Source: Nocardia vulneris
GTDB lineage: Bacteria; Actinomycetota; Actinomycetes; Mycobacteriales; Mycobacteriaceae
Assembly: GCF_001613425.1 (NCBI RefSeq)
Contig: NZ_BDCI01000002.1
Location: forward strand, 310,001 to 374,000
Length of the DNA: 64,000 nt
Direction of reading: 5' to 3'
Under the pieces are notes generated by a model. The model searched no databases. It was not told the origin of the DNA and saw nothing but the letters and a program-made list of their open reading frames with translations. Below, one piece after another: positions 17,815-26,441 of this stretch (the first letter of the stretch is position 1; every line of letters begins with the position of its first letter). The position numbers and the translations under genes are program-made.

Positions 17815-18948
17815 ATGTCTTCCTCCCAGCCCGAATCGGGCATGCGGCTGCAACGCAGCAGCCGCGACACCAGCGCGCTGATCCCGCGCCTCACCGAATG
17901 GCTGGCCACCCAACTGCCCGAGGCGGCCGGGCCGCGACTCACCCTGCAATCAGGCATCGACAGCAACGGCATGTCGGCGGAAACCTTGGTGCTCAACGCG
18001 ATTTGGACCGAAGCCGGTACCTCGCGGACCGTCGACCTGATCGGCCGGATGGTGCCCACTCCGGGCGATTTCCCCATCCTGGCGCACTACGACCTGCAAG
18101 CCCAGTTCGACGCCATGCGCCTCGTCGCCGAGACGAGCGACGTGCCGGTGCCGCGGGTGCGCTTCCTCGAACCGACCGGTGCGGTACTGGGTACGCCCTT
18201 CCTTCTGATGGATCGGGTGGACGGCGTGGTGCCCCCGGATGTCATGCCGTACACCTTCGGCGGCAACTGGCTGTTCGACGCCGACGCCGAACAGCAACAC
18301 AGGTTGCAGCACAGCACGATCGAGACACTTGCCGCGCTGCACGCTATTCCCGACGCGCGCACCGTCTTCGCCTTCCTCACCCCTGCGCAGCCGGGGACGA
18401 GCTCGCTCGAACGCACCCTGCACCGCGCCCACGCGTGGTACGAGTTCGCGGCACGCGATACCGGCCCGTCGCCGCTGGTCGAGCGAATCCTGGTGTGGCT
18501 CACCGCGAACCTGCCCGAAACCGCGCCCGGCGACGACGTGCTGTCCTGGGGCGACGCGCGCATCGGCAACTGCCTCTACCGGGACTTCGTGCCCGCCGCG
18601 GTACTCGACTGGGAGCTGGCGACGATCGGCCCCCGCGAACTCGATGTGGCCTGGCTCGTGTTCGCGCACCGGGTCTTTCAGACGATCGCGCAGACTTTCG
18701 GTCTCCCCGGCATGCCGGGCTTCCTCCGCGAAGCCGACGTCGTGGCGACCTACGCCGAGTGCGCGGGCCGGCCGCTCGGCGATCTCACCTGGTACACGCT
18801 GTTCGCCGCGCTGAACTACTGCGTCGTCTTTCTGCGGTCGGGCGGTCGGCAGATCCATTTCGGCGAGCTGGCCAGGCCCGACGACATCGAGTCGCTGCTG
18901 CATCACCGCTCGCTGGTCGAAGAACTGCTCGCCGAACTCGGCGCCTGA
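17815..18948 (+). CDS. Aminoglycoside-phosphotransferase-fold kinase
   Basis: The 377-residue protein has the APH kinase fold. The catalytic-loop motif is LSWGDARIGNCLYRD (the family HGD...N with Trp for His) and the metal-binding motif is AVLDWELATIGPRELDVAWL. The N-terminal lobe has VPVPRVRFLE...GTPFLLMDRVDG. Such proteins in mycobacteria and nocardiae are usually not antibiotic kinases and often sit beside acyl-CoA dehydrogenases. CAGGAG lies six bases before the ATG. The next gene, an LLM flavoprotein, follows in the same direction after 39 bases, so the pair may be an operon. Confidence 0.82.
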   Translation: MSSSQPESGMRLQRSSRDTSALIPRLTEWLATQLPEAAGPRLTLQSGIDSNGMSAETLVLNAIWTEAGTSRTVDLIGRMVPTPGDFPILAHYDLQAQFDAMRLVAETSDVPVPRVRFLEPTGAVLGTPFLLMDRVDGVVPPDVMPYTFGGNWLFDADAEQQHRLQHSTIETLAALHAIPDARTVFAFLTPAQPGTSSLERTLHRAHAWYEFAARDTGPSPLVERILVWLTANLPETAPGDDVLSWGDARIGNCLYRDFVPAAVLDWELATIGPRELDVAWLVFAHRVFQTIAQTFGLPGMPGFLREADVVATYAECAGRPLGDLTWYTLFAALNYCVVFLRSGGRQIHFGELARPDDIESLLHHRSLVEELLAELGA

Positions 18949-18987
18949 GCACCGCCGCACGACAATCCTGCTGGGGAGCGCACTTTC

Positions 18988-20088
18988 GTGATCGAACAAC
19001 TCAATGAACTGGCGTACTACTGCATCACCCGGCATCCCGCCGATGCCCGGGTCTTGTTCCCGGAGGCCCGCGCGGCCGAGGAATTGGGCTTGGGCTCGTG
19101 CATGATCGGTGAGCGGATGACGGTCAAGGACTCCGCGGTGCTCTCCGGCGGGCTCGCCGGGTGCACCACCGATCTGGGGATCGCGGCGGCGGCCACGAAT
19201 CACCACACCCGGCATCCGATGGTCACCGCCACCATCGGTTCCACCATGCAGGCCATCACCGGGGGCCGCTACGCCCTGGCTTTCGGCCGCGGCATGGCGG
19301 CGAACTGGAAAGCGATCGGCCTGCCCGCGGTCACCGAGGCCCAGTTGCGGGACTTCGTCGGCCTGCTGCGCCGACTGTGGGCGGGCGAGACCATCATCGG
19401 CCACGACGGGCCCGCCGGGGCCTGGCCGGTCCTCTATCACCAGAACGGCCTCGACGAGGCTCCGCCGATCGGTTTCGTCGCGGTCGGCCCGAAGACTCTC
19501 GAACTCGCCGGCGAGATCGGCGATTTCGTGGTGCTGCACACCTTCTTCTCCGAGGAGGCCACCACCAAATCCGTTGCGGCGGTGCGCCGTGGCGCGGAAC
19601 GAGCGGGCAAGGACCCGGACCGCGTCCGGATCTGGTCGTGTCTGGCGACCGCGAGCGACGCGCTCGCCCCGGCGGACCAATTGCGTAGGCGGACCGGCCG
19701 TTTGGTGACCTACCTGCAGGCCTACGCCGACGTGCTCATCTCCGCCAACGGCTGGGATCCGCAGGTCTGGGAGCGCATCCGCGGCACCCAGCTCTACCTC
19801 GACGCCGCGGCGGCGGGCCCGATCGACGCGTCCGCCTCGGTCGAGGTCCTCGAACAGTTCGACGCCCTCATCCCGGACGAGTGGCTCGCCGCAGCCGCGT
19901 ACGGCTCCCCAAAGCAGTGCGTACAGAAGATCTCGCGCGAATTCGACCTGGGCTGCCACTCGGTGATCATGCACGGCGCCGCCCCGCACGAGCTGGCCTC
20001 GGTCCTCACCGCCTACCGAGCCGACCGCCCCACCCTGCGCCGGGCGGTCGCGGCGAACCCGGGAAAGTTCGCGTCAGCGGGCCGGTGA
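18988..20088 (+). CDS. F420-type LLM-class flavoprotein (TIGR03857-like)
   Basis: The gene starts with GTG (CTGGGGAG upstream). The 366-residue protein has a TIM-barrel of the bacterial luciferase-like family, with LNELAYYCITRHPADARVL at the N-terminus, GERMTVKDSAVLSGGLAG, and TNHHTRHPMVTATIGSTMQAI around the cofactor pocket. The family pattern fits F420-dependent oxidoreductases of actinomycetes; the substrate is unknown. Its 3' end overlaps the convergent MFS gene by 76 bases, an unusually long convergent overlap in which both proteins keep plausible C-termini. Confidence 0.83.
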   Translation: MIEQLNELAYYCITRHPADARVLFPEARAAEELGLGSCMIGERMTVKDSAVLSGGLAGCTTDLGIAAAATNHHTRHPMVTATIGSTMQAITGGRYALAFGRGMAANWKAIGLPAVTEAQLRDFVGLLRRLWAGETIIGHDGPAGAWPVLYHQNGLDEAPPIGFVAVGPKTLELAGEIGDFVVLHTFFSEEATTKSVAAVRRGAERAGKDPDRVRIWSCLATASDALAPADQLRRRTGRLVTYLQAYADVLISANGWDPQVWERIRGTQLYLDAAAAGPIDASASVEVLEQFDALIPDEWLAAAAYGSPKQCVQKISREFDLGCHSVIMHGAAPHELASVLTAYRADRPTLRRAVAANPGKFASAGR

Positions 20089-21641
20089 CCGGCGCGTGAA
20101 ATCAGGCCCAGCACAAGCACTATCACGATCCCGCCACCCGCCAGCGCGGCCGAGGTGGCCAAGATCGCACCGATACCCGCCGCGCTGGCCGTGTGCCCCG
20201 CGGCGACGAGCTGGTCGGCCAGCGCGGGAGGCACGTTCGGCGTCGCGGCCGTGCCCTCCACCGATCCGCCTGCCGCGAGTACGTCGACGGCGCCGCGAGC
20301 AAGCTGATCCGGAATCTGCGGGAAAGCGCGCAGCGCGTCCTCGGCGCTCAACCGCACCGTCGATCCGAATACCGCCCCGAGGGTCGCGACACCGAGCGCC
20401 GTCCCGAGTTGCCGCGCCGTCGAGGCGACCCCGCTGGTCATCCCCGGCCGCACATTGGCGGCAATCCGCAGTGCCGCCTCCGAGGTGGTCGGGACGATGA
20501 TCCCGAGCGCGATGCCGGAACAGAGCAGCACCGGAACGAACTGGGTCCAACTGCCCTCGGCCGACACCTGCACGGCCGACCAGGCACCGCCCAGAATGGC
20601 GGCCAATCCGAGCAGGTACCAGAGCACATCCGGCAGGAATCGTTGCGCCGCCGACACGATCGGCGCGGTGATCAACGCGGTCACCGACATCGGAACGAGC
20701 GCCAAGCCGGTGTCGATGGCCGACATGTGCAACGTATTGACGAAGTACAGCGCCAGATAGTTGCCTGCCGCGGTCACCGTGGCGAAGGCGATCAACCCCG
20801 GGACACAGATCGCGGCGAAGTCCGGCCGGGCCACCAGGCGCAGATCGACCATCGGGTCGGCGGCCCGTAATTCGGCGCCGACGAACAGCAGCGCAGCCAC
20901 AACCGTGACACCGAAGAGGGCAACCGTCTTGGCGTCGGACCACCCCCACCCGTTGCCGTTCACCAGCGCCAGGACGACCGCCAGTAACGCCACGGTCGCC
21001 AGCACCGTGCCTGCGATGTCCAACGAAAACTCTTGTACGTCTTTACTGTTCGGTATCCGCGCGGCCAGGACGAGGGCGATCGACCCGATCGGCAGGTTGA
21101 TCAGGAAGATCCAGCGCCAGTCCAGATACTCGACCAGTACGCCACCGACCACCGGACCCGACGCCGTCGCCAGTCCCATGACGGCGCCATAGACGCCGAT
21201 CGCCTTGGCCCGCCCGGCGGCCGCGGGGAAGGCCGCCGAGATCAACGGCAAGGCGAGTCCCATCATCGCGGCGGCGCCACACCCTTGCACCGCCCGCAAT
21301 ACGTTGAGCACCACTATGTTCGGTGCGCACGCACAAGCCACCGACGCGGCGGTGAACACGCCGAGGCCGGCCACGAAGAAGGCCTTGCGCCCGTAGCGAT
21401 CGCCGGCGACCGCGATCGTCAGCAGCAGCACGGCGATCGGCACCGTGTAGGCGTCGACAATCCATTGCAGCGCAGACAGATCGGCCCGGTACTCCCGCTG
21501 GATATCGGGTAGCGCGACGGCGACGATCGTGACATCGAGCAACAGCATGAACAAGGCGATACACACCGTCGCCAGCGTGACCCTGGGCGCACCGCGGCGG
21601 TCGGCGAGCGTTCGAGCCTCGGGTGGGTGGATACCGTTCAC
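20013..21641 (-). CDS. DHA2-family (EmrB/QacA) multidrug efflux transporter
   Basis: GTG at 21641 was chosen: AAGGAAAG lies just upstream, and the 542-residue product then begins NGIHPPEARTL before helix 1. There are fourteen predicted helices. The DHA2 motifs LDVTIVAVALPDIQ (helix 1), WIVDAYTVPIAVLLL and GDRYGRKAFFVAG are all present. It is expected to export drugs or toxic lipophiles using the proton gradient. A long inverted repeat overlies its promoter and a decayed TetR coding remnant lies about 0.6 kb upstream, so control by a now-lost neighbour is possible. Confidence 0.9.
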   Translation of the reverse strand: MNGIHPPEARTLADRRGAPRVTLATVCIALFMLLLDVTIVAVALPDIQREYRADLSALQWIVDAYTVPIAVLLLTIAVAGDRYGRKAFFVAGLGVFTAASVACACAPNIVVLNVLRAVQGCGAAAMMGLALPLISAAFPAAAGRAKAIGVYGAVMGLATASGPVVGGVLVEYLDWRWIFLINLPIGSIALVLAARIPNSKDVQEFSLDIAGTVLATVALLAVVLALVNGNGWGWSDAKTVALFGVTVVAALLFVGAELRAADPMVDLRLVARPDFAAICVPGLIAFATVTAAGNYLALYFVNTLHMSAIDTGLALVPMSVTALITAPIVSAAQRFLPDVLWYLLGLAAILGGAWSAVQVSAEGSWTQFVPVLLCSGIALGIIVPTTSEAALRIAANVRPGMTSGVASTARQLGTALGVATLGAVFGSTVRLSAEDALRAFPQIPDQLARGAVDVLAAGGSVEGTAATPNVPPALADQLVAAGHTASAAGIGAILATSAALAGGGIVIVLVLGLISRAGHRPADANFPGFAATARRRVGRSAR

Positions 21642-21663
21642 GGGCTTTCCTTCCGACACTGCG

Positions 21664-21701
21664 ATGTGGACAGTGGCCACACTAGTGGTCACCGTCCACA
21701 T
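21664..21701. promoter_or_regulatory. Long dyad operator over the DHA2 efflux promoter
   Basis: Arms 21664-21680 and 21685-21701 match as an inverted repeat at 15 of 17 positions around the spacer ACTA. On the minus strand TTGTGA, a 17-base spacer and TAGTGT overlap it, so a bound repressor would cover the promoter. It starts 23 bases upstream of the GTG. Confidence 0.65.
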
Positions 21702-21740
21702 TCACAAGGGTCGGATCAGCGGCCGACCCGCCGGGCGCCG

Positions 21741-22160
21741 CTACGGAATGGCTTTCAAGGTCAGACGCTGGAACGGCACCGGCCCCTCGGTGGGCACCGT
21801 GTGGCGCGTATCGGTGATCCACCGCAGCTTTCCGTCCACGTAGACGTCCGCCGATACCGCGAGCGTCCGGCGTGGATCGACCCGACCGGCCCGCAACTCG
21901 AACCGAGCAGGCTCGGCCACCGCCAGCCCCGCGCGGGCCAGCTCGATTGCGGGCGCGTCCGCCAACGAGACATCCACCAACCGGACCGTGATCACCGAGC
22001 CCGCCGGCGGCGGCCCACCCGGAAAGCTCAGCTCGCCGGTGACTACCAACGGCTCCACCGAATCCGCTTGTGCGGCAGTATTCGTCAGGGCATAACAGAC
22101 CGCACCGGCCATGATCAGCACCGCCACGGCTCCCGCGATCCATCGCGTCTTCTCGGTCAT
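21741..22160 (-). CDS. YbaY/YscW-type exported protein
   Basis: The 139-residue protein begins with an N-terminal membrane or signal segment (WIAGAVAVLIMAGAVCYAL, no clear lipobox). A single beta-sandwich domain follows with the family pattern VTGELSFPGGPPPAGSVITV, then RLVDVSLADAPAIELAR. These domains occur in YbaY lipoproteins and type III pilotin relatives; in actinomycetes the function is unknown. It lies upstream of the DHA2 gene on the same strand, but the long operator dyad between them argues for separate promoters. Confidence 0.75.
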   Translation of the reverse strand: MTEKTRWIAGAVAVLIMAGAVCYALTNTAAQADSVEPLVVTGELSFPGGPPPAGSVITVRLVDVSLADAPAIELARAGLAVAEPARFELRAGRVDPRRTLAVSADVYVDGKLRWITDTRHTVPTEGPVPFQRLTLKAIP

Positions 22161-22216
22161 GAACCTGACGATAGCCAGATAATTGCCACGGCAGGCGATC
22201 GTTAAGAGTCCCCTAA

Positions 22217-22629
22217 TGGAACCCTAATCGACCCCGCACCGACGCCATCGCCGGACAAGCCGAGCCGCTGCCGTTCGAGGGTCGCTTCCGCGTGCCGGCG
22301 CGGGCCTACCTCGACTTCGCGCTCGCGAATCCGGCCCTGCTCACGCTCATGTTCGCGCGCAAGCGCAGCCCGACGGGCGGTGCCGAAATGGGCGCCGCCG
22401 TCGCGGCGGCGTTCGCGGTACCGGTGACCCTCACCGCCGACGCGCAGCCCGCGGCGAGCTCGTCGAGGGCGATCCGCTGCGGATCGGCTGGACCGTCGCG
22501 ATCGCCCTGCAGGGCCTGGCCAGTTTCGTCGTATCCGGGCTGGTGGGAGCTGCGGATGTCGATGCGCTACTGGACGAGACCGTGACCAACCTGACCCGCG
22601 GGCTGCATCCCCGCGACGGCGCACCATGA
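22217..22629 (+). pseudogene. Decayed TetR-family regulator: C-terminal domain only, frameshifted
   Basis: From 22217 one frame encodes FEGRFRVPARAYLDFALANP, then ALLTLMFARKRSPTG, which is the usual helix pattern of a TetR C-terminal domain. Around base 22440 this frame turns to Ser/Arg-rich noise, while the +1-shifted frame picks up GELVEGDPLRIGWTVAIALQ, then GLASFVVSGLVGAADVDALL, to a TGA at 22627-22629. No helix-turn-helix domain and no proper start are present. This is a remnant with both a 5' deletion and a frameshift. Confidence 0.75.
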
Positions 22630-22680
22630 CCGATGCCCGCCGGCACAGCATGATGGTGGGATGGGTGAACGGGTGAGCAC

Positions 22681-23376
22681 ATGCGCGGACTGCTGATACT
22701 GATCGTGGTCGCGGCGATCGCGCTGCTGGTCGGCGACCGAGTCGCGGTGACCATGGCGCAGCACGAGATCGGCCGGCAGATCGCCGCGGAATATCAACTG
22801 GCGCAACAACCGAACGTCGATATCACGGGCTTTCCCTTCCTGACCCAGGCCGTCGACGGCACCTACCGCGAGATCGATATCCGGGTCGGCGACTGGAGCG
22901 GACAGGGCCTGACGGTGCACGACCTCGATATCACGCTGGTCGATGTCGCCGCGCCGCTGAACGACGTATTGCACAGTCGCACTTCGAATTTCGTCGCGGC
23001 GACCGCTACCGCCACCGCCGTGGTGCCGTACGATGCCGTGCGCGGGTTCGCGCCGTCGGGTGTGGAGTCGATTTCCTACAGCCCTGACGGGTTGCGCATC
23101 ACCGGAACCTTCCCGGTGGAGGGAATCCCCGTACCAGGAACCGTGGTGGTGACGGTGGCGCCGACCGACGGCGGCATCGAGGTCACCCCGGTATCCGTGC
23201 AGTCCGCGGTCGGCGGTCCCACCATCTCCCTGGCCATGCTGCGCAGCACGCTCACCTTCACCGTGCCGCTGCAGCGGCTACCACTCGGCGCCCGCCTGAC
23301 GGCCATCCAGCCGAGCGCCGACGGCCTGCACGTCACCGCCGTCGCCCACGACGTCCGGTTCTCCGACCTCCCCTGA
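22681..23376 (+). CDS. DUF2993 / LmeA-like phospholipid-binding protein
   Basis: The 231-residue protein has an N-terminal signal anchor (MRGLLILIVVAAIALLVGD). A DUF2993 domain follows, with VDITGFPFLTQAVDGTYREI and ITLVDVAAPLNDVL as recognisable blocks. In mycobacteria LmeA of this family is a periplasmic factor for mannan elongation of lipomannan, which fits an envelope with lipoglycans; the same role here is an inference. The Shine-Dalgarno sequence before the ATG is weak. Confidence 0.82.
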   Translation: MRGLLILIVVAAIALLVGDRVAVTMAQHEIGRQIAAEYQLAQQPNVDITGFPFLTQAVDGTYREIDIRVGDWSGQGLTVHDLDITLVDVAAPLNDVLHSRTSNFVAATATATAVVPYDAVRGFAPSGVESISYSPDGLRITGTFPVEGIPVPGTVVVTVAPTDGGIEVTPVSVQSAVGGPTISLAMLRSTLTFTVPLQRLPLGARLTAIQPSADGLHVTAVAHDVRFSDLP

Positions 23377-23384
23377 GCACCCGC

Positions 23385-23861
23385 TCACGGTGCCGCCCAC
23401 CGCCGCTCGTCGCGCCGGCGCACGGTGCGCAACCCACACGCCTGGCCCACGCTCGCGCCCTCCAGCAAGAACTGGGCGACGATCACGACGAAACCGAACA
23501 ACCACCTGAACAGCGTCTGCCACAGGCGTGGCCGACGGCCGTCCTTCCGGCGCAGCACCCGCATGCCGAAGAGCAGTTTGGCCAGACTCCCCCGAAACAG
23601 CAGCGTGCCGACCACATGGTTGACGAACGACACCCCGAGCAGGCACGGCAGGAACACCGGCGCGAACTCCGCGATACCCGCGGACGCGTGAAAAACGCGC
23701 ACCGCCAACGCCAAAGCCACGAAGAAGGCCAGTAATCCATCCGTGATCGCCGCGAGCGCCAGCCGGTTCTCCCCCGCCTCCTCCGGCACCCATACGCGCG
23801 ATCGGCCAAGACCCGCGGCGGCTACGGCGGGATCGATATACGGTGCGTTCACCGGCCACAT
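23385..23861 (-). CDS. RDD-family membrane protein
   Basis: The start MWPVNAPYIDPAVA at 23861 gives 158 residues; upstream in-frame sequence is Arg-rich and not credible. Three hydrophobic segments are visible (LLAFFVALALAVRVF, LPCLLGVSFVNHVVG, TLFRWLFGFVVIVAQFLL), with the RDD-type motif SLAKLLFGMRVLRR between the last two. Function is unknown. It converges on DUF2993 (eight bases apart) and is divergent from the GH76 gene. Confidence 0.78.
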   Translation of the reverse strand: MWPVNAPYIDPAVAAAGLGRSRVWVPEEAGENRLALAAITDGLLAFFVALALAVRVFHASAGIAEFAPVFLPCLLGVSFVNHVVGTLLFRGSLAKLLFGMRVLRRKDGRRPRLWQTLFRWLFGFVVIVAQFLLEGASVGQACGLRTVRRRDERRWAAP

Positions 23862-24055
23862 TGTGCCCAACACCGCCCCACCTGCCCAGCAGCGGTAATT
23901 GGGGGCTGGTCCGGCGCGGGAAACTGTTTGCGGAATGTTCGTTCTGGGCATGCCCCGCAGGCTGCTCTGCTCTGTTCTCATGGGTCGGGAAGAGTTCGAG
24001 TGTGCGGGGCGGGTGGTGCCGGCCGCGGCGATGGTTGTCGAGGGAGTCCGAGCGG

Positions 24056-25261
24056 ATGGATCGCCGGCATGCGGGGATCAGCAGGCGCAGGGTGTTGCTG
24101 GCGGCAGGCGCCTCGATCGCACTCACCACCGTGACGCCGCCGACGCGGGCGGTGGCGATCAGCGCGAACGTGTCCAGCGGCCCCGAATCACCGGTCCAGC
24201 GGGCGGATCTGGCGGAACAGGCGATCGTGCAACGGCATGTGCGCACCCTCTGGGGTCACCCGCACCTGCGTCTGGGCACGCTCGTCTGGCCCTCGTCCCT
24301 GCTGGATCAGTCGTTCGCGCGCTGGTGCTACTGGTGGCAGGCGCACCTGCTGGACTGTGCGGTGGACGCCGCAGAGCGCGCCCGCACGCCCGAACGCGTC
24401 GACCGGGTCGTCGCCCTGGCCCGGGGCATCCGGGCCCGCAACATCACCGGCTGGACCAACCGCTACTACGACGATATGTCTTGGCTGGCACTGGCTCTCG
24501 AACGCGCGGACCGATTGCTCGGCGTCCGCTTCGACGATGCCGTGGCGGAATTGACCGCCGATCTGATCGCAGGCTGGAATCCCGCCGTCGGCGCGCTGCC
24601 GTGGCGCAACGACGACGAGTACTACAACACTCCGGCGATCGGTCCCGCCGGTATCGCCCTGGCCCGCTCGGGCGAACTGTCACGCGCCGCACAGCTCGCC
24701 GAATTCCTGGACACCCGATTACGCGACACCGGCAGCGGCTTGATCCTGGACGGCGTACACGAGCCGGGTGGCCGAATGGAACGCACCATCCACACCTACT
24801 GTCAGGGCGTCGCCATCGGCCTGGAAACCGAATTGGCCACGCGCACCGGCGAATCGAAGCATCGGCGGCGCGCCACCGACCTCATCGGCGCGGTCGCGGA
24901 CCGGCTCACCACCGCCGGGGTGATCGCCGGCTCCGCCGACGACGACTCCGGGTTGTTCATGGGCATCCTCGCCAGATACCTCGCCGAAGCCGCACTCGCA
25001 CTGGGTGACACGACCGCCGCGCACATCGTGCACGCCTCCGCGCAGTCCGCGTGGCGGCACCGTGCCGAGGTCGACGGACTGCCCTTGTTCGGCGTCGACT
25101 GGGCCCGTCCCGTCCCGGTGCCCCGGCACCCGCAGACCCTGCCCCAGCTCATGTACTCCCCCGCCGACACCCCGGCGAACCTCAGCCGCGACCTCTCGGT
25201 CCAGCTGAGCGCCTGGATGCTCCTGGAGGCCGACCACCGGCTGACCGCGGCAGGCCGCTGA
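24056..25261 (+). CDS. Secreted GH76-family glycoside hydrolase (alpha-1,6-mannanase-like)
   Basis: The start at 24056 gives MDRRHAGISRRRVLLAAGAS, a basic export signal of possible Tat type, with GAGGGAG upstream. The 401-residue protein has the alpha/alpha-barrel pattern of GH76. The paired aspartates in TNRYYDDMSWLALALERAD (about residue 140) match the catalytic Asp-Asp of endo-alpha-1,6-mannanases, and WRNDDEYYNTPAIGPAGIAL follows. It may act on lipomannan-like cell-wall glycans or fungal mannan. It is divergent from RDD and abuts the convergent P1 peptidase gene. Confidence 0.82.
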   Translation: MDRRHAGISRRRVLLAAGASIALTTVTPPTRAVAISANVSSGPESPVQRADLAEQAIVQRHVRTLWGHPHLRLGTLVWPSSLLDQSFARWCYWWQAHLLDCAVDAAERARTPERVDRVVALARGIRARNITGWTNRYYDDMSWLALALERADRLLGVRFDDAVAELTADLIAGWNPAVGALPWRNDDEYYNTPAIGPAGIALARSGELSRAAQLAEFLDTRLRDTGSGLILDGVHEPGGRMERTIHTYCQGVAIGLETELATRTGESKHRRRATDLIGAVADRLTTAGVIAGSADDDSGLFMGILARYLAEAALALGDTTAAHIVHASAQSAWRHRAEVDGLPLFGVDWARPVPVPRHPQTLPQLMYSPADTPANLSRDLSVQLSAWMLLEADHRLTAAGR

Positions 25262-26437
25262 TCACCGGAAACCGTTGGTCAGCAGGGCTTTCAGCTGGTC
25301 GTGCGGGAGAGCGTGCGACTGATGACCGTCCCGCCCGGTCATGGCGCTGTTCACGACGAGCGCGTTCAGGACGGCTTCCTCGACCGCTTGGACCACCGCG
25401 GTATACACCGGGTCCATGCGGTTCCAGGGGAGCCTGGCGGTGGTGACGAGTTCGGCGGTCGCCGGCTCGCCGAGCGGAAATCCCGTGTCCGCCGGGCGGT
25501 CGTCGGCCGTGGAGAAGGCGAGGAACAGGTCGCCGGAGAACAGGCTGCCGGTGGTACCGGTGCGGGCCAGCCCGAACGGCACCCGGCGGGCCATCGCGGT
25601 GCACTGCAACGGATCCAGCGGCGCATCGGTCGCGACGACGACGATGACCGACCCCGAACCGCCTGGCGCGGCGGGCGATTGATCGGGTGCGACACCCCAG
25701 TCCGTCGTCTCCATCGGGTTGGGCACGTCGAGTTGCGTGCCGACGCGCTGCCCCCGGATCGTCAGTTCTTGGCGCGCACCGAAATTCGCCTGGAGGAACA
25801 CGCCGACGGTGTACGTCCGCGCCCCGAATTCGACCCGTCTCGACGCGGTGCCGCTGCCCCCTTTGAACCCGTAGCAGTTCATGCCGGTGCCGCCGCCGAC
25901 CGAGCCTTCGTCCAATGGCCCGCTGCGGGCCGAATCGAGCGCGGCGACAACGATTTCCGGCGTGACGTGGCCGCCGTTGATGTCGTTGAGGTAGCCGTCC
26001 CAGGTTTCGGCGCAGACCGGCAGCAGCCACTCCCGGCCCAGCGCCGGATCGGTCTGGTTGATCCACCGGATCGCCCCGGTGTGGCACGCCCCGATGGCAT
26101 GGGTGTTGGAGATCGTGACGGGCATCGCCAGCTGCCCGACCTCGTCGATCCATGCGGTGCCGGTCATCTCGCCGTTCCCGTTGAGCGAGTAGCGGCCTGC
26201 CGCGCACGGCCGTCCGAGACCGGATCGGCCGCGCGGCAGCACCGCCGTCACGCCGGTGCGCACCGGACCCGAGCCCACCCGCATCGGCCCGTCGCCCGCG
26301 ATCAAGGTCTGATACCCCACCGCCACGCCGGGCACGTCGGTGATGGCGTTCCACGGTCCCGGTTCGCCCTCGGGGGCGATGCCGAGGGCGCGGGCCCGCG
26401 GGCGTCCGTCCGGGGTGCACGAGTGCTGCTCGGTCAT
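25262..26437 (-). CDS. P1-family (DmpA/S58) aminopeptidase
   Basis: The 391-residue protein belongs to the self-processing N-terminal-nucleophile DmpA family. The segment GGGTGMNCYGFKGGSGTASR near residue 200 holds the expected autocleavage point before the catalytic Ser (GG|SGTASR), giving an alpha and a beta chain. N-terminal NAITDVPGVAVGYQTL is also typical. Known members release N-terminal D- or L-residues or hydrolyse amino-acid amides and beta-peptides. It follows the TetR gene by four bases in the same operon, and that TetR faces an APC permease, which suggests a peptide/amide-to-amino-acid uptake unit. Confidence 0.88.
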   Translation of the reverse strand: MTEQHSCTPDGRPRARALGIAPEGEPGPWNAITDVPGVAVGYQTLIAGDGPMRVGSGPVRTGVTAVLPRGRSGLGRPCAAGRYSLNGNGEMTGTAWIDEVGQLAMPVTISNTHAIGACHTGAIRWINQTDPALGREWLLPVCAETWDGYLNDINGGHVTPEIVVAALDSARSGPLDEGSVGGGTGMNCYGFKGGSGTASRRVEFGARTYTVGVFLQANFGARQELTIRGQRVGTQLDVPNPMETTDWGVAPDQSPAAPGGSGSVIVVVATDAPLDPLQCTAMARRVPFGLARTGTTGSLFSGDLFLAFSTADDRPADTGFPLGEPATAELVTTARLPWNRMDPVYTAVVQAVEEAVLNALVVNSAMTGRDGHQSHALPHDQLKALLTNGFR

Positions 26438-26441
26438 CGGC

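Noticed and set aside
17124-19007. 627-codon plus-strand frame spanning the DUF4185-like 5' end and the kinase gene
   Set aside because: Arg/Pro/His-rich; it is out of frame with the kinase whose catalytic motifs are clear.
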